Shown: positions 1-5,854 of the stretch, in pieces | Position numbering within the stretch: position 1 is the first letter of the stretch | How the letters are laid out: every line of letters starts with the position of its first letter | NCBI GenBank assembly: GCA_902806215.1 | Contig: CADCVT010000286.1 | Span: forward strand, 1-9,207 | Length of the DNA: 9,207 nt | Source of the DNA: an uncultured Solirubrobacteraceae bacterium | Lineage (GTDB): Bacteria > Actinomycetota > Thermoleophilia > Solirubrobacterales > Solirubrobacteraceae | Direction: 5' to 3' | Position numbers and translations under genes: made by a program | The notes under the pieces: generated by a model | Told to the model about the DNA's origin: nothing | Databases searched by the model: none | Seen by the model: only the letters and a program-made list of their open reading frames with translations

Positions 1-902
1 CGATCTTCGCCCTCGCCAACGCGGGCGTCGCCCTGAACGGCGACATGCTCGACCGGGCGCTCGGCTCGAGCGTGACGCTCGGCGTGGTCGTCGGCCTCGT
101 CGCCGGCAAGCTGCTCGGGATCACGCTGCTCTCGCTGGGCGCCACGAAGGTCGGTCAGGGCCGCCTGCCCGAGGGCGTCGGCGTCTCGCACCTGATCGCC
201 GGGGCGGCGCTCGCCGGCATCGGCTTCACCGTCGCGCTCTTCATCGCCGAGCTCGCGTTCGACGATGCCCAGCTCCGGGAGGAGGCCAAGGTCGGTGTGC
301 TCGCAGGCTCGTTCATCGCCGCGCTCCTCGCGACGGCGCTCTTCCAGCTCGCGGCGCGGCGCACCAAGGCCAAGCCCGAGAGGCCGGTGACGCTCGACCG
401 CCCGGTCGACCCGGACGTCGACCACATCCTCGGGCCGGTCGACGCGCCGCTCACGCTCGTCGAGTTCGGCGACTACGAGTGCTCGTTCTGCGGGCGCGCG
501 ACAGGCGTCGTCGACGAGCTGCGCGAGCGCTTCGGCGACCGGCTGCGCTACGTCTACCGTCACCTGCCCGTCGCCGACAAGCACCCCAACGCGCAGCTTG
601 CCGCGGAGGCGGCGGAGGCCGCCTCGGCGCAGGGGCGCTTCTGGGAGATGCACGACCGGCTGTTCGACCGCCAGGACGACCTCAACTGGGACGTGGTGGT
701 CGACGAGGCCCAGGCGCTCGGGCTCGACCTCGACCACTTCATCGACGACCTGCAGGAGCGCGTCCATGAGGAGCACGTGCGCGTCGACGTCGAGAGCGCC
801 CACGCCAGCAGCGTCCGCGGCACGCCGACGTTCTTCGTCGGCGACCGTCGCCACAGCGGCCCGTGGGACGCCGGCTCGCTCGCCGCCGCCCTGGAGGCCT
901 GA
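1..902 (+). CDS. nhaA: NhaA Na+/H+ antiporter fused to a C-terminal DsbA-like thioredoxin domain (5' end missing)
   Basis: The reading frame is open from base 3 and ends at TGA 900–902, so the start lies upstream of the window. The first residues (IFALANAGV) are a well-known NhaA signature. They are followed by the last NhaA membrane helices, including a GVVVGLVAGK segment, a GIGFTVALFIAELAF helix and a final helix around bases 290–355. After a charged linker (about 360–420) comes a soluble thioredoxin-fold domain with the redox motif CSFC at 480–491 and the cis-proline loop GTPTFFV at 819–839. NhaA exchanges cytoplasmic Na+ for external H+ in the membrane. The fused domain should have disulfide or thiol-redox activity, but which side of the membrane it faces is not settled by the sequence. 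NhaA–thioredoxin fusions are known in actinobacteria, so this is not a chimeric artefact. The gene is tail to tail with the RTX-like gene, with 46 bases between stops. Confidence 0.93.
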   Translation, partial: IFALANAGVALNGDMLDRALGSSVTLGVVVGLVAGKLLGITLLSLGATKVGQGRLPEGVGVSHLIAGAALAGIGFTVALFIAELAFDDAQLREEAKVGVLAGSFIAALLATALFQLAARRTKAKPERPVTLDRPVDPDVDHILGPVDAPLTLVEFGDYECSFCGRATGVVDELRERFGDRLRYVYRHLPVADKHPNAQLAAEAAEAASAQGRFWEMHDRLFDRQDDLNWDVVVDEAQALGLDLDHFIDDLQERVHEEHVRVDVESAHASSVRGTPTFFVGDRRHSGPWDAGSLAAALEA

Positions 903-907
903 CGCCC

Positions 908-938
908 GCGCGCGACGGCCCCGTCGACCGCCGCGCGC
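908..938. terminator. possible bidirectional stem-loop between convergent genes
   Basis: GCGCGCG at 908–914 can pair with CGCGCGC at 932–938, with a smaller inner stem of ACGG (915–918) and CCGT (921–924). It lies between two convergent stop codons, where a shared terminator would be expected. There is no T tract on either strand, so intrinsic termination is uncertain and in such GC-rich DNA the stem could be chance. Confidence 0.3.
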
Positions 939-948
939 AGGGCCGGGC

Positions 949-1776
949 CTAGCGCTCGCGGCGCAGCCGGTACACGACCTCGCAGTTGCTCGCGATGCTG
1001 TCGCGCGCGTCGGCACGGACCACGTCGCGCCGGCCCGCGCCGCAGTCGATCCGCTCGACGGAGCCGTTCGCCGCGTCGACGGCGTCGTTGCCGGCGCCGC
1101 CGGAGACGCGGTTCTTGCCGTCTCCGCCGTCGAGCCGGTCATTGCCGTCGCCGCCGACGATGCGGTCGCCGCCGAGGCCACCGGAGATGGAGTCGTTGCC
1201 GTCGCCGCCCTCGAGCCGGTCGGCGCCCGCGCCGCCGGAGATGTCGTCGCCGGCGTCGCCGCCGGAGATGTCGTCGGCCGCGAGGCCGCCCGAGAGGAAG
1301 TCGAAGCCCTCGCCGCCGGTGATCGTGTCCGCGCCGTTGGCGCCTGAGACGTCGTCGGGGCCGTCTCCGCCAGACAGCACGTCGTCGCCGATGCCGCCGG
1401 TGATGAAGTCGAACCCGGCGCCGCCGATGAGGCGGTCGTCGCCCGCACCGCCGGCGAGGTCGTCCTCGGTGTCCTCACCGAAGACGTAGTCGTTGCCCTG
1501 GCCGGCCTGCACGACGTCGAAGCCGGGGCCGCCGTGGATGCAGTCGTCGCCCTGCAGGCCGGTGATGTCGTCGTCGCCCTCGAACCCGAAGATCCGGTCG
1601 ACGCCGTTCGTGCCGACCTGCGAGTCGTTGCCCGGGCCTCCGTTGGTGGCCGGGGTCGTCTCGTTGGGACACACGGTCGGATCCGCGCCCTGCGCGAAGG
1701 CGGCCGGCGCGGACGCAAGCGCCCCGCACACCATCAGGATCCCGACGGACCAGGTCCGCCCTGTTGCGATGCTCAT
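949..1776 (-). CDS. secreted RTX-type calcium-binding repeat protein
   Basis: This is a 275-residue protein. Residues 1–28 form a signal peptide (a positive N-end with R7, a hydrophobic core, and AFA before a likely cleavage at Q29), so it is exported by Sec. Residues 46–234 are 21 consecutive nine-residue units of the form GGxGxDxUx with no break in register. In RTX proteins such units coil into a parallel beta-roll that binds Ca2+ between turns. A 41-residue tail (235–275) has an IDCGAG…D…AD…D…NCE pattern that I associate with secreted repeat proteins of Thermoleophilia. The four mature cysteines (36, 79, 245, 265) could form two disulfides. No enzyme domain is visible, so a structural or surface role is likelier than a toxin, and no type I secretion genes are nearby. 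The ATG start at 1776 is supported by a GGGAGGG ribosome site (1781–1787, − strand). It is divergent from the two-component operon. Confidence 0.88.
   Translation of the reverse strand: MSIATGRTWSVGILMVCGALASAPAAFAQGADPTVCPNETTPATNGGPGNDSQVGTNGVDRIFGFEGDDDITGLQGDDCIHGGPGFDVVQAGQGNDYVFGEDTEDDLAGGAGDDRLIGGAGFDFITGGIGDDVLSGGDGPDDVSGANGADTITGGEGFDFLSGGLAADDISGGDAGDDISGGAGADRLEGGDGNDSISGGLGGDRIVGGDGNDRLDGGDGKNRVSGGAGNDAVDAANGSVERIDCGAGRRDVVRADARDSIASNCEVVYRLRRER
1185..1620 (-). repeat. RTX nonapeptide array with a 108-bp higher-order period
   Basis: Within the 27-bp tandem array every fourth unit carries GFD: units 5, 9 and 13 read GGPGFDVVQ, GGAGFDFIT and GGEGFDFLS. In DNA the matching + strand strings near 1297, 1405 and 1513 (each close to GAAGTCGAA) are exactly 108 bp apart. 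The neighbouring units also align between blocks, for example GGIGDDVLS with GGLAADDIS and GGDGPDDVS with GGDAGDDIS. This suggests growth by duplication of a four-unit, 36-residue block. The boundaries given are approximate. Confidence 0.65.
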
Positions 1777-1780
1777 GAAG

Positions 1781-1787
1781 CCCTCCC
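1781..1787 (-). promoter_or_regulatory. ribosome binding site of the RTX-type gene
   Basis: On the − strand this reads GGGAGGG, four bases before ATG 1776 counted from its end, which fixes that start. It is one of the few clear Shine–Dalgarno sites at a transcript start in the window. Confidence 0.7.
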
Positions 1788-1788
1788 G

Positions 1789-1801
1789 CTGACGTTGTCA
1801 G
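1789..1801. promoter_or_regulatory. short inverted repeat CTGAC-N3-GTCAG in the RTX gene leader
   Basis: CTGAC (1789–1793) and GTCAG (1797–1801) are perfect 5-bp arms around GTT. The repeat sits directly upstream of the RTX gene's ribosome site, where it could be an operator half-site pair or a small leader hairpin. A chance match is possible for arms this short. Confidence 0.35.
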
Positions 1802-1839
1802 TGGGCTTCTCGCCGGAAGCGGCGCAAAGCAGCACACCG

Positions 1840-1855
1840 TGTCATCCGGATGACA
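1840..1855. promoter_or_regulatory. perfect 16-bp palindrome, probable operator
   Basis: TGTCATCCGGATGACA is its own exact reverse complement over 16 bases. It lies in the 108-bp gap between the divergent RTX and kinase genes and covers the −35 region of the kinase promoter. Its size and symmetry suit a dimeric regulator. The LuxR-type response regulator encoded 1 kb downstream is the obvious candidate, which would make the operon autoregulated and could link the RTX gene to the same signal. The assignment to that regulator is inference. Confidence 0.65.
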
Positions 1856-1878
1856 TCGCCGGTGGGCGCGCGTACGGT
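1850..1878 (+). promoter_or_regulatory. promoter of the histidine kinase–response regulator operon
   Basis: A −35 element ATGACA (1850–1855) is followed after exactly 17 bases by a −10 element TACGGT (1873–1878), which fits the actinobacterial TANNNT pattern. The GTG start codon at 1885 begins where transcription would be expected to start. There is no Shine–Dalgarno sequence between them, so the mRNA is probably leaderless. The −35 is embedded in the 16-bp palindrome, so a bound regulator would directly affect polymerase access. Confidence 0.6.
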
Positions 1879-1884
1879 TCGGGC

Positions 1885-2832
1885 GTGGGCGCACGACCGA
1901 TCCCGTTGTTCTGGCGTCTGTTCATCCCGAACGCCACGGTGCTCGGCGTGGCGTGCGTCGTGCTCATCGTCGAGCCGGCCAACGGCCGGGTCCCCGCGCT
2001 CGTGGGCGGGCTGACGGTGATGGTCGCCGCGAACCTCCTGCTCATCCGCAGGGCCGTCACCCCGCTGACGCGGCTGACGGCGCTGATGCGCCGCGTCGAC
2101 CCGCTGCACCCGGGCGAGCGCATCCCGCTGCTCGGGCCGAGCTCGGAGGTGACCGTCCTCGCCGAGGCCTTCAACGACATGCTCGACCGACTCGAGGCCG
2201 AGCGCCGCGACAGCGGGCTCCGCGCACTCAGCGAACGCGAGGCGGAGCGGCGCCGGCTCGCGGCGGAGCTGCACGACGAGGTCGGCCAGATGCTCACGGC
2301 GGCGTCGCTGCAGACCGCGCGGCTGGCCGCGCGGACGCCTCCGGATGTCCGTCCCGACGCCGAGGCGCTGCGCGACACGATCGACGAGACCGTCGAGCAG
2401 GTGCGGACGATCGCGCGTCAGCTTCGGCCCGAGGCCCTCGACGCGCTCGGTCTCGTCCCCGCTTTGACGAACCTCACCGAGCGGGTGGGCGAGCAGACCG
2501 GCCTGCGCTTCGAGCGGTCGCTCGCCCGCGACCTCCCCGAGCTCACCCCCGACGGCGAGCTCGTGATCTACCGGGTCGCCCAGGAGGCGATCACGAACGC
2601 CATCCGTCACGCGAACCCGCAGACCGTCGAGGTCGTCCTTCGCGCGGAGCGCACGTGCGTGACGCTGGAGGTGCGCGACGACGGCCGCGGCATCGCCGGC
2701 CCCAACGGCAACGGGACGGGCATCCGGACGATGCGCGAGCGCGCCCTGACCGTCGGCGCGACGCTCGACGTGCTGCCGCAGCGCCACGGCGGCACGACCG
2801 TGCGCCTGCGGGTCGACGTGGAGGACCTGTGA
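1885..2832 (+). CDS. membrane sensor histidine kinase, NarL/DesK type (HisKA_3)
   Basis: This is a 315-residue kinase. Two membrane helices lie near residues 8–30 and 36–54, with only a few residues between them, so there is no real extracellular sensor domain; the signal may be sensed in or at the membrane. A HAMP-like linker follows (about 55–108). The dimerisation helix carries the phosphoacceptor H130 in ELHDEVGQ, as in HisKA_3 kinases. The ATPase domain shows the N box with N238 (EAITNAIRHA), the G1 box DDGRG (265–269) and a GTGIRTMRERA G2 box. The frame is open far upstream, but that part lies antisense to the RTX gene and past its start. GTG 1885 is chosen because it gives a typical N-terminus and sits six bases after a −10 element. 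It would phosphorylate the response regulator encoded by the next gene, whose start overlaps its stop by 4 bp. Confidence 0.9.
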   Translation: MGARPIPLFWRLFIPNATVLGVACVVLIVEPANGRVPALVGGLTVMVAANLLLIRRAVTPLTRLTALMRRVDPLHPGERIPLLGPSSEVTVLAEAFNDMLDRLEAERRDSGLRALSEREAERRRLAAELHDEVGQMLTAASLQTARLAARTPPDVRPDAEALRDTIDETVEQVRTIARQLRPEALDALGLVPALTNLTERVGEQTGLRFERSLARDLPELTPDGELVIYRVAQEAITNAIRHANPQTVEVVLRAERTCVTLEVRDDGRGIAGPNGNGTGIRTMRERALTVGATLDVLPQRHGGTTVRLRVDVEDL

Positions 2833-3479
2833 ACGCGCCGCTCACGAAGGTGCTGCTCGCCGACGACCACGCGGTGCTGCGGCGGGGGCTGAAGGGCCTG
2901 CTCGAGGAGCAGGAGGACTTCGTCGTCGTGGCCGAGGCCTCCGACGGCGCCGAGGCCGTGAGCGCGGCGCTCGCCGCCGAGGTCGACCTCGCGATCCTCG
3001 ACGTGTCGATGCCGAGGCTGACGGGGATCCAGGCCGCGCGGCAGCTGGCCGAGCACCGCCCGAACCTCCGCACGCTGATCCTCTCGATGCACGAGAACGA
3101 GCAGTTCTTCTTCGAGGCGCTGCGGGCCGGAGCGTCGGGCTACGTCCTGAAGTCGGCTGCCCACGAGGACCTCGTCCCGGCGTGCCGGGCCGCGCTGCGG
3201 GGGGAGCCGTTCCTCTACCCGCGAGGCGTCGCCGCGCTCGTCCGCGAGTTCCTCGACCGCGGAGCCGACAGCACACAGAGCGATCCCCTCTCCGCGCGCG
3301 AGACCGAGATCGTCAAGCTCATCGCCGAGGGGATGACCGGGCGCGAGATCGCCGAGCTGCTCCACATCGCCGAGAAGACGGTCGAGCGCCACCGCTCGAA
3401 CGTGTTCGAGAAGCTCGGGCTCAAGGACCGCGTCGCGCTGACGCGCTACGCGATCCGGCGCGGGCTCGTGGAGCCCTGA
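2829..3479 (+). CDS. NarL/FixJ-family response regulator with LuxR-type helix-turn-helix
   Basis: This 216-residue protein is the cytoplasmic partner of the upstream kinase. The receiver domain (about 6–122) has the acidic pocket D12/D13, the phosphoacceptor D58 in AILDVSMP, the switch residue S86 and the conserved K108 in GYVLKSA. The C-terminal DNA-binding domain (about 150–212) has the LuxR pattern LSARETEIVKLIAEG…EIAELLHIAEKTVERHRSNVFEKLG. All residues needed for phosphorylation are present. GTG 2829 overlaps the kinase stop as GTGA and has a GGAGG site at 2820–2824, so translation is coupled and the two should be made in equal amounts. Its targets are not shown by the sequence; the 16-bp palindrome upstream of the operon is the best candidate. 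Its last 34 bases overlap the end of the convergent hypothetical gene. Confidence 0.93.
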   Translation: MNAPLTKVLLADDHAVLRRGLKGLLEEQEDFVVVAEASDGAEAVSAALAAEVDLAILDVSMPRLTGIQAARQLAEHRPNLRTLILSMHENEQFFFEALRAGASGYVLKSAAHEDLVPACRAALRGEPFLYPRGVAALVREFLDRGADSTQSDPLSARETEIVKLIAEGMTGREIAELLHIAEKTVERHRSNVFEKLGLKDRVALTRYAIRRGLVEP

Positions 3480-3964
3480 CCGCTCGCGCGCTGCTCGATG
3501 CGCCAGGCCCGCTGGGTGCCCGAGGTCGTGATCGGCGAGAGGACGATCCGATCCCGGAGGTCGTCGGCGACCTCGATCACGGCCTCGGCCTCGTGGTCGG
3601 CCTCGCGGTCGACGTCCCGGCCGGCGATGCGCATGTCCGCGAGCTCGGTCGAGCAGGCGTCGGCGTACACGCTCTCGGCCAGCCGCACGAGGTCGTCGGT
3701 CACGTCGCGTTGCGTCGAGAGCGTGACCCACGAGAGCGTGATGCCGAGGGACGGCTGGGCATGGTCGCTGTAGACCGCGAAGAACTGGGCGCTGACGAAC
3801 ACCTCGCGACCGGCGGCGACGGCAGCGTGCGTGTCGACCCACGCAGCAGCATCGTCAGCCTCGTGCTCCCGGATCTCGGAGGTGCGGTCGCGGTCGAGAT
3901 CGACCCGCACGCCGACACGGAGAACTCGGAGCGGCCGAGACATACCGACTCGAGTACCCGCCAC
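3446..3964 (-). CDS. hypothetical protein of unknown function
   Basis: I do not recognise a family. The 172 residues contain no signal peptide or membrane helix. A hydrophobic core (EVFVSAQFFAVYSDH and GITLSWVTLSTQRDV) is flanked by an acidic, Asp/Glu/Arg-rich sequence, which suggests a small soluble alpha/beta protein. It is real rather than a shadow. From about the 18th codon the third codon positions are almost all G or C in this frame, no good alternative gene covers 3480–3964 on the other strand, and it fills the space exactly. The start is uncertain. GTG 3964 gives the longest form; ATG 3943 gives MSRPLRVL and 165 residues. The first 16 codons are less GC-rich at third positions, which is common at gene starts. 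It is divergent from the RraA gene and may share its promoter region. Its 3' end overlaps the response regulator gene by 34 bp. Confidence 0.7.
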   Translation of the reverse strand: MAGTRVGMSRPLRVLRVGVRVDLDRDRTSEIREHEADDAAAWVDTHAAVAAGREVFVSAQFFAVYSDHAQPSLGITLSWVTLSTQRDVTDDLVRLAESVYADACSTELADMRIAGRDVDREADHEAEAVIEVADDLRDRIVLSPITTSGTQRAWRIEQRASGQGSTSPRRIA

Positions 3965-3972
3965 GGGGCATA

Positions 3973-3978
3973 TACGGT
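3973..3978 (+). promoter_or_regulatory. −10 element of the RraA–aminotransferase operon, leaderless start
   Basis: TACGGT lies six bases before GTG 3985, the same spacing and nearly the same sequence as at the kinase operon. No convincing −35 is seen 17 bases upstream. The wider string GCATATACGGT also gives a TATA-like element on the − strand just before the start of the divergent hypothetical gene, so the −10 may serve both directions. Confidence 0.5.
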
Positions 3979-3984
3979 GTGGCC

Positions 3985-4659
3985 GTGGTTCCGGACCCCG
4001 AAGCGCTCGTCGGCCGCCTGCTCGAGGTGGAGGTGTCGGCCCTGTGCGACGCGGACAAGTCTCTGCCGGTGGTCGATCACGAGATCCATGCCATGGTGCC
4101 CGATGTCCGCTTCGCCGGACCGGCGCTGACCGTCGTCGCCGAGGACGACCACCTCCCGGTGCTCAGCGCCCTCGCGCAGGCGCGGGCGGGCGACGTGCTT
4201 GTCGTCGCGGGCAACGGCCACCGCAAGGCCGTCCTCGGAGAGCTGTTCGCCACGGAGGCGCGCCGGCGCGGCGTCGCCGGCGTGGTCATCGACGGCTTCT
4301 GCCGCGACGTGGCGGGCCTGCGCCGGGTCGGGCTGCCGGTGTTCGCGCGCGGGACGCTGCCGATGTCCGGCGCGACGGTGGCGCGGGCGCCGATCGGGAC
4401 GCCGGTCCGCTGCGGCGGCGTCGAGGTCGGGCCCGATGCGATCGTGTTCGGCGACGACGACGGCGTGGTCATCGCGCCCCCGGCCCAGGTCCTCGCGGCG
4501 CTCGACACCGCCGAGGCGATCGGTCGCGCCGAACGCGCGATGCTCGACCGGATGGCCGGAGGCACTCCGCTGGCCGATCTCACGAACTGGGCCGAGCACG
4601 TCGCGCGCCTCGACGCGGGCGACACCAGCGCGCTCGCCTTCCGTGTCGATGGCGGCTGA
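3985..4659 (+). CDS. RraA-family aldolase/decarboxylase (HMG/CHA aldolase-like)
   Basis: This 224-residue protein matches the usual size of the RraA/HMG aldolase fold. Members of this family are divalent-metal class II pyruvate aldolases that cleave 4-hydroxy-4-methyl-2-oxoglutarate or 4-carboxy-4-hydroxy-2-oxoadipate and also decarboxylate oxaloacetate; others (RraA proper) inhibit RNase E. Visible family motifs are the AGNGHRKAVLGELF loop, GVVIDGFCRD with R107 and D108 (the substrate-binding arginine and metal-binding aspartate of the aldolases), and the GDDDGVVIAP strand near the C-terminus. With the R-D pair intact an enzyme is likelier than a plain RNase E inhibitor. GTG 3985 is preferred over GTG 3979 because the −10 ends at 3978. 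The stop overlaps the aminotransferase start by 11 bp, so the two enzymes probably act together. The exact substrate cannot be read from the sequence. Confidence 0.85.
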   Translation: MVPDPEALVGRLLEVEVSALCDADKSLPVVDHEIHAMVPDVRFAGPALTVVAEDDHLPVLSALAQARAGDVLVVAGNGHRKAVLGELFATEARRRGVAGVVIDGFCRDVAGLRRVGLPVFARGTLPMSGATVARAPIGTPVRCGGVEVGPDAIVFGDDDGVVIAPPAQVLAALDTAEAIGRAERAMLDRMAGGTPLADLTNWAEHVARLDAGDTSALAFRVDGG

Positions 4660-5854
4660 GGGCTGGTCGGGCCGCTTCGCCCGGCGCGCCCAGGCGCGCA
4701 CGAGTCCGGAGCTCACCGCCATCATCGCGGGCGTCCCGCCCGGCGTCCTGGCCATGACGGGCGGCTTCCCCAACCCCGCGACCTTCCCTGGCGAGGTGCT
4801 CGACGAGATCGTCGCGCGGCTCGTGCGCGACGACCCCGGCGTCGCGCTCCAGTACACGCCGTGCGAGGGCCTGCCGAGCGTCCGCGAGTACCTCGCCGAC
4901 CGCCAGGAGCAGCTCCAGGGCCGGCGCCCCGAGCGCGGGGAGATCATCGTCACGAGTGGCGGGATGGAGTGCATCCAGCTCATGTGCCAGGCCCTCGTGG
5001 ATCCGGGCGACGCGATCGCCGTCGAGGCGCCGACGTACCTCGGGGCGCTGCTGGCGTTCGCCGGCATCGAGGCGGACGTCCACGGCATCGCGACGGACGA
5101 CGACGGTCTGCGCGTGGACCTGCTCGCCGAGGCGCTCGCGGCAGGGCTGCGCCCGAAGTTCCTCTACGTCATCCCCGAGTACCAGAACCCGACCGGCCGG
5201 ACGCTCCCGCTCGCCCGCCGGCAGGAGCTCGTGGAGCTCTGCCGGCGCCACGACGTGTTGATCTTCGAGGACGTCGCCTACCGAGAGCTCGGGTTCGACG
5301 GGTCGGCGCTTCCCTCGCTGTGGTCACTCGCGCCCGACCTCGTCGTCCAGGCCGGGACGTTCTCCAAGGTCTTCTTCCCCGGCGTGCGGCTCGGCTGGGC
5401 GACGGGGCCTGCCGAGGTGCTCGCGGAGCTGGCGGCCGCAAAGCAGAACACGGATCAGTGCGCGGGCGGCCTGGGCCAGCGGATGGTCGAGGAGTACGGG
5501 CGCGCGGGGCACTTCGAGCGGCGGCTGCCGGCGGCGCGGGAGCTCTACGCGTCGCGCTGGCGCGCGCTCCGCACGGCGCTCGAGCGCCACCTCCCACCGG
5601 GGTGCTCGTGGACCGAGCCGGAGGGCGGGTTCCTGACGTGGGTCACGCTCCCCGAGGAACTCGACGTGATCGCCCTGCGCCCGGCGGCCACCGCCGCCGG
5701 CGTCGCCTACGTCCCCGGGCAGCCGTTCTACTCCTCCGGGGAGGGAGCCAACGAGATGCGGCTCTCCTTCAGCCACCTCGCCGAGGCTGAGCTCGATCGG
5801 GCGGTCGAGCGCCTCGGCGGGGTCGTGCGGGCGGCGCTCGCAGACCCGCCCTGA
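4649..5854 (+). CDS. PLP-dependent aminotransferase, LysN/MocR-like class I/II
   Basis: This 401-residue fold-type I enzyme transfers an amino group between an amino acid and a 2-oxo acid. All key residues are visible: N180 in PEYQNPTG, D208 and Y211 in IFEDVAYREL (contacts to the PLP ring), the Schiff-base lysine K240 in TFSKVFFPGVRLGW, and R371 in NEMRLSFS, which binds the substrate carboxylate. The N-terminal GGFPNPATFP and LQYTPCEGLPSVREYLA segments resemble 2-aminoadipate/aromatic aminotransferases such as LysN and the catalytic half of MocR regulators, but there is no GntR DNA-binding domain, so it is an enzyme only. ATG 4649 lies inside the RraA-like gene and has no clear ribosome site, consistent with coupling. 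Making or removing the oxo acid used by the adjacent aldolase is a reasonable role but unproven. Its last 127 bases are antisense to the 3' end of the Crp-like gene. Confidence 0.9.
   Translation: MAAEGWSGRFARRAQARTSPELTAIIAGVPPGVLAMTGGFPNPATFPGEVLDEIVARLVRDDPGVALQYTPCEGLPSVREYLADRQEQLQGRRPERGEIIVTSGGMECIQLMCQALVDPGDAIAVEAPTYLGALLAFAGIEADVHGIATDDDGLRVDLLAEALAAGLRPKFLYVIPEYQNPTGRTLPLARRQELVELCRRHDVLIFEDVAYRELGFDGSALPSLWSLAPDLVVQAGTFSKVFFPGVRLGWATGPAEVLAELAAAKQNTDQCAGGLGQRMVEEYGRAGHFERRLPAARELYASRWRALRTALERHLPPGCSWTEPEGGFLTWVTLPEELDVIALRPAATAAGVAYVPGQPFYSSGEGANEMRLSFSHLAEAELDRAVERLGGVVRAALADPP

Noticed and set aside
598..1489. Long + strand open frames across the RTX gene
   Set aside because: They are antisense to the repeat array, have low-complexity Ala/Pro/Ser/Arg sequence, and lack a domain or start signal. 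The − strand frame has a signal peptide and perfect RTX register.
949..1776. RTX array as a CRISPR or other non-coding repeat
   Set aside because: The 27-bp period is coding and imperfect, with nonapeptide register, and there are no spacer-like unique segments.
1534..1884. Upstream extension of the histidine kinase frame
   Set aside because: It lies antisense to the RTX gene and across its promoter region, and looks like no sensor domain. A promoter and GTG at 1885 explain the start.
3480..3984. Region as non-coding DNA after the response regulator
   Set aside because: Third-position G/C bias and a continuous − strand frame support a real gene here.
4199..4648. Upstream extension of the aminotransferase frame as a possible extra N-terminal domain
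   Set aside because: It is Arg/Ser-rich out-of-frame sequence within the RraA-family gene. No GntR or other domain is seen.
3700..5251. Long − strand frames opposite the RraA-family and aminotransferase genes
   Set aside because: The proteins are Arg/Ala/Asp-rich with no family motifs, as expected for shadows in high-GC DNA, while the + strand frames have full catalytic motifs.
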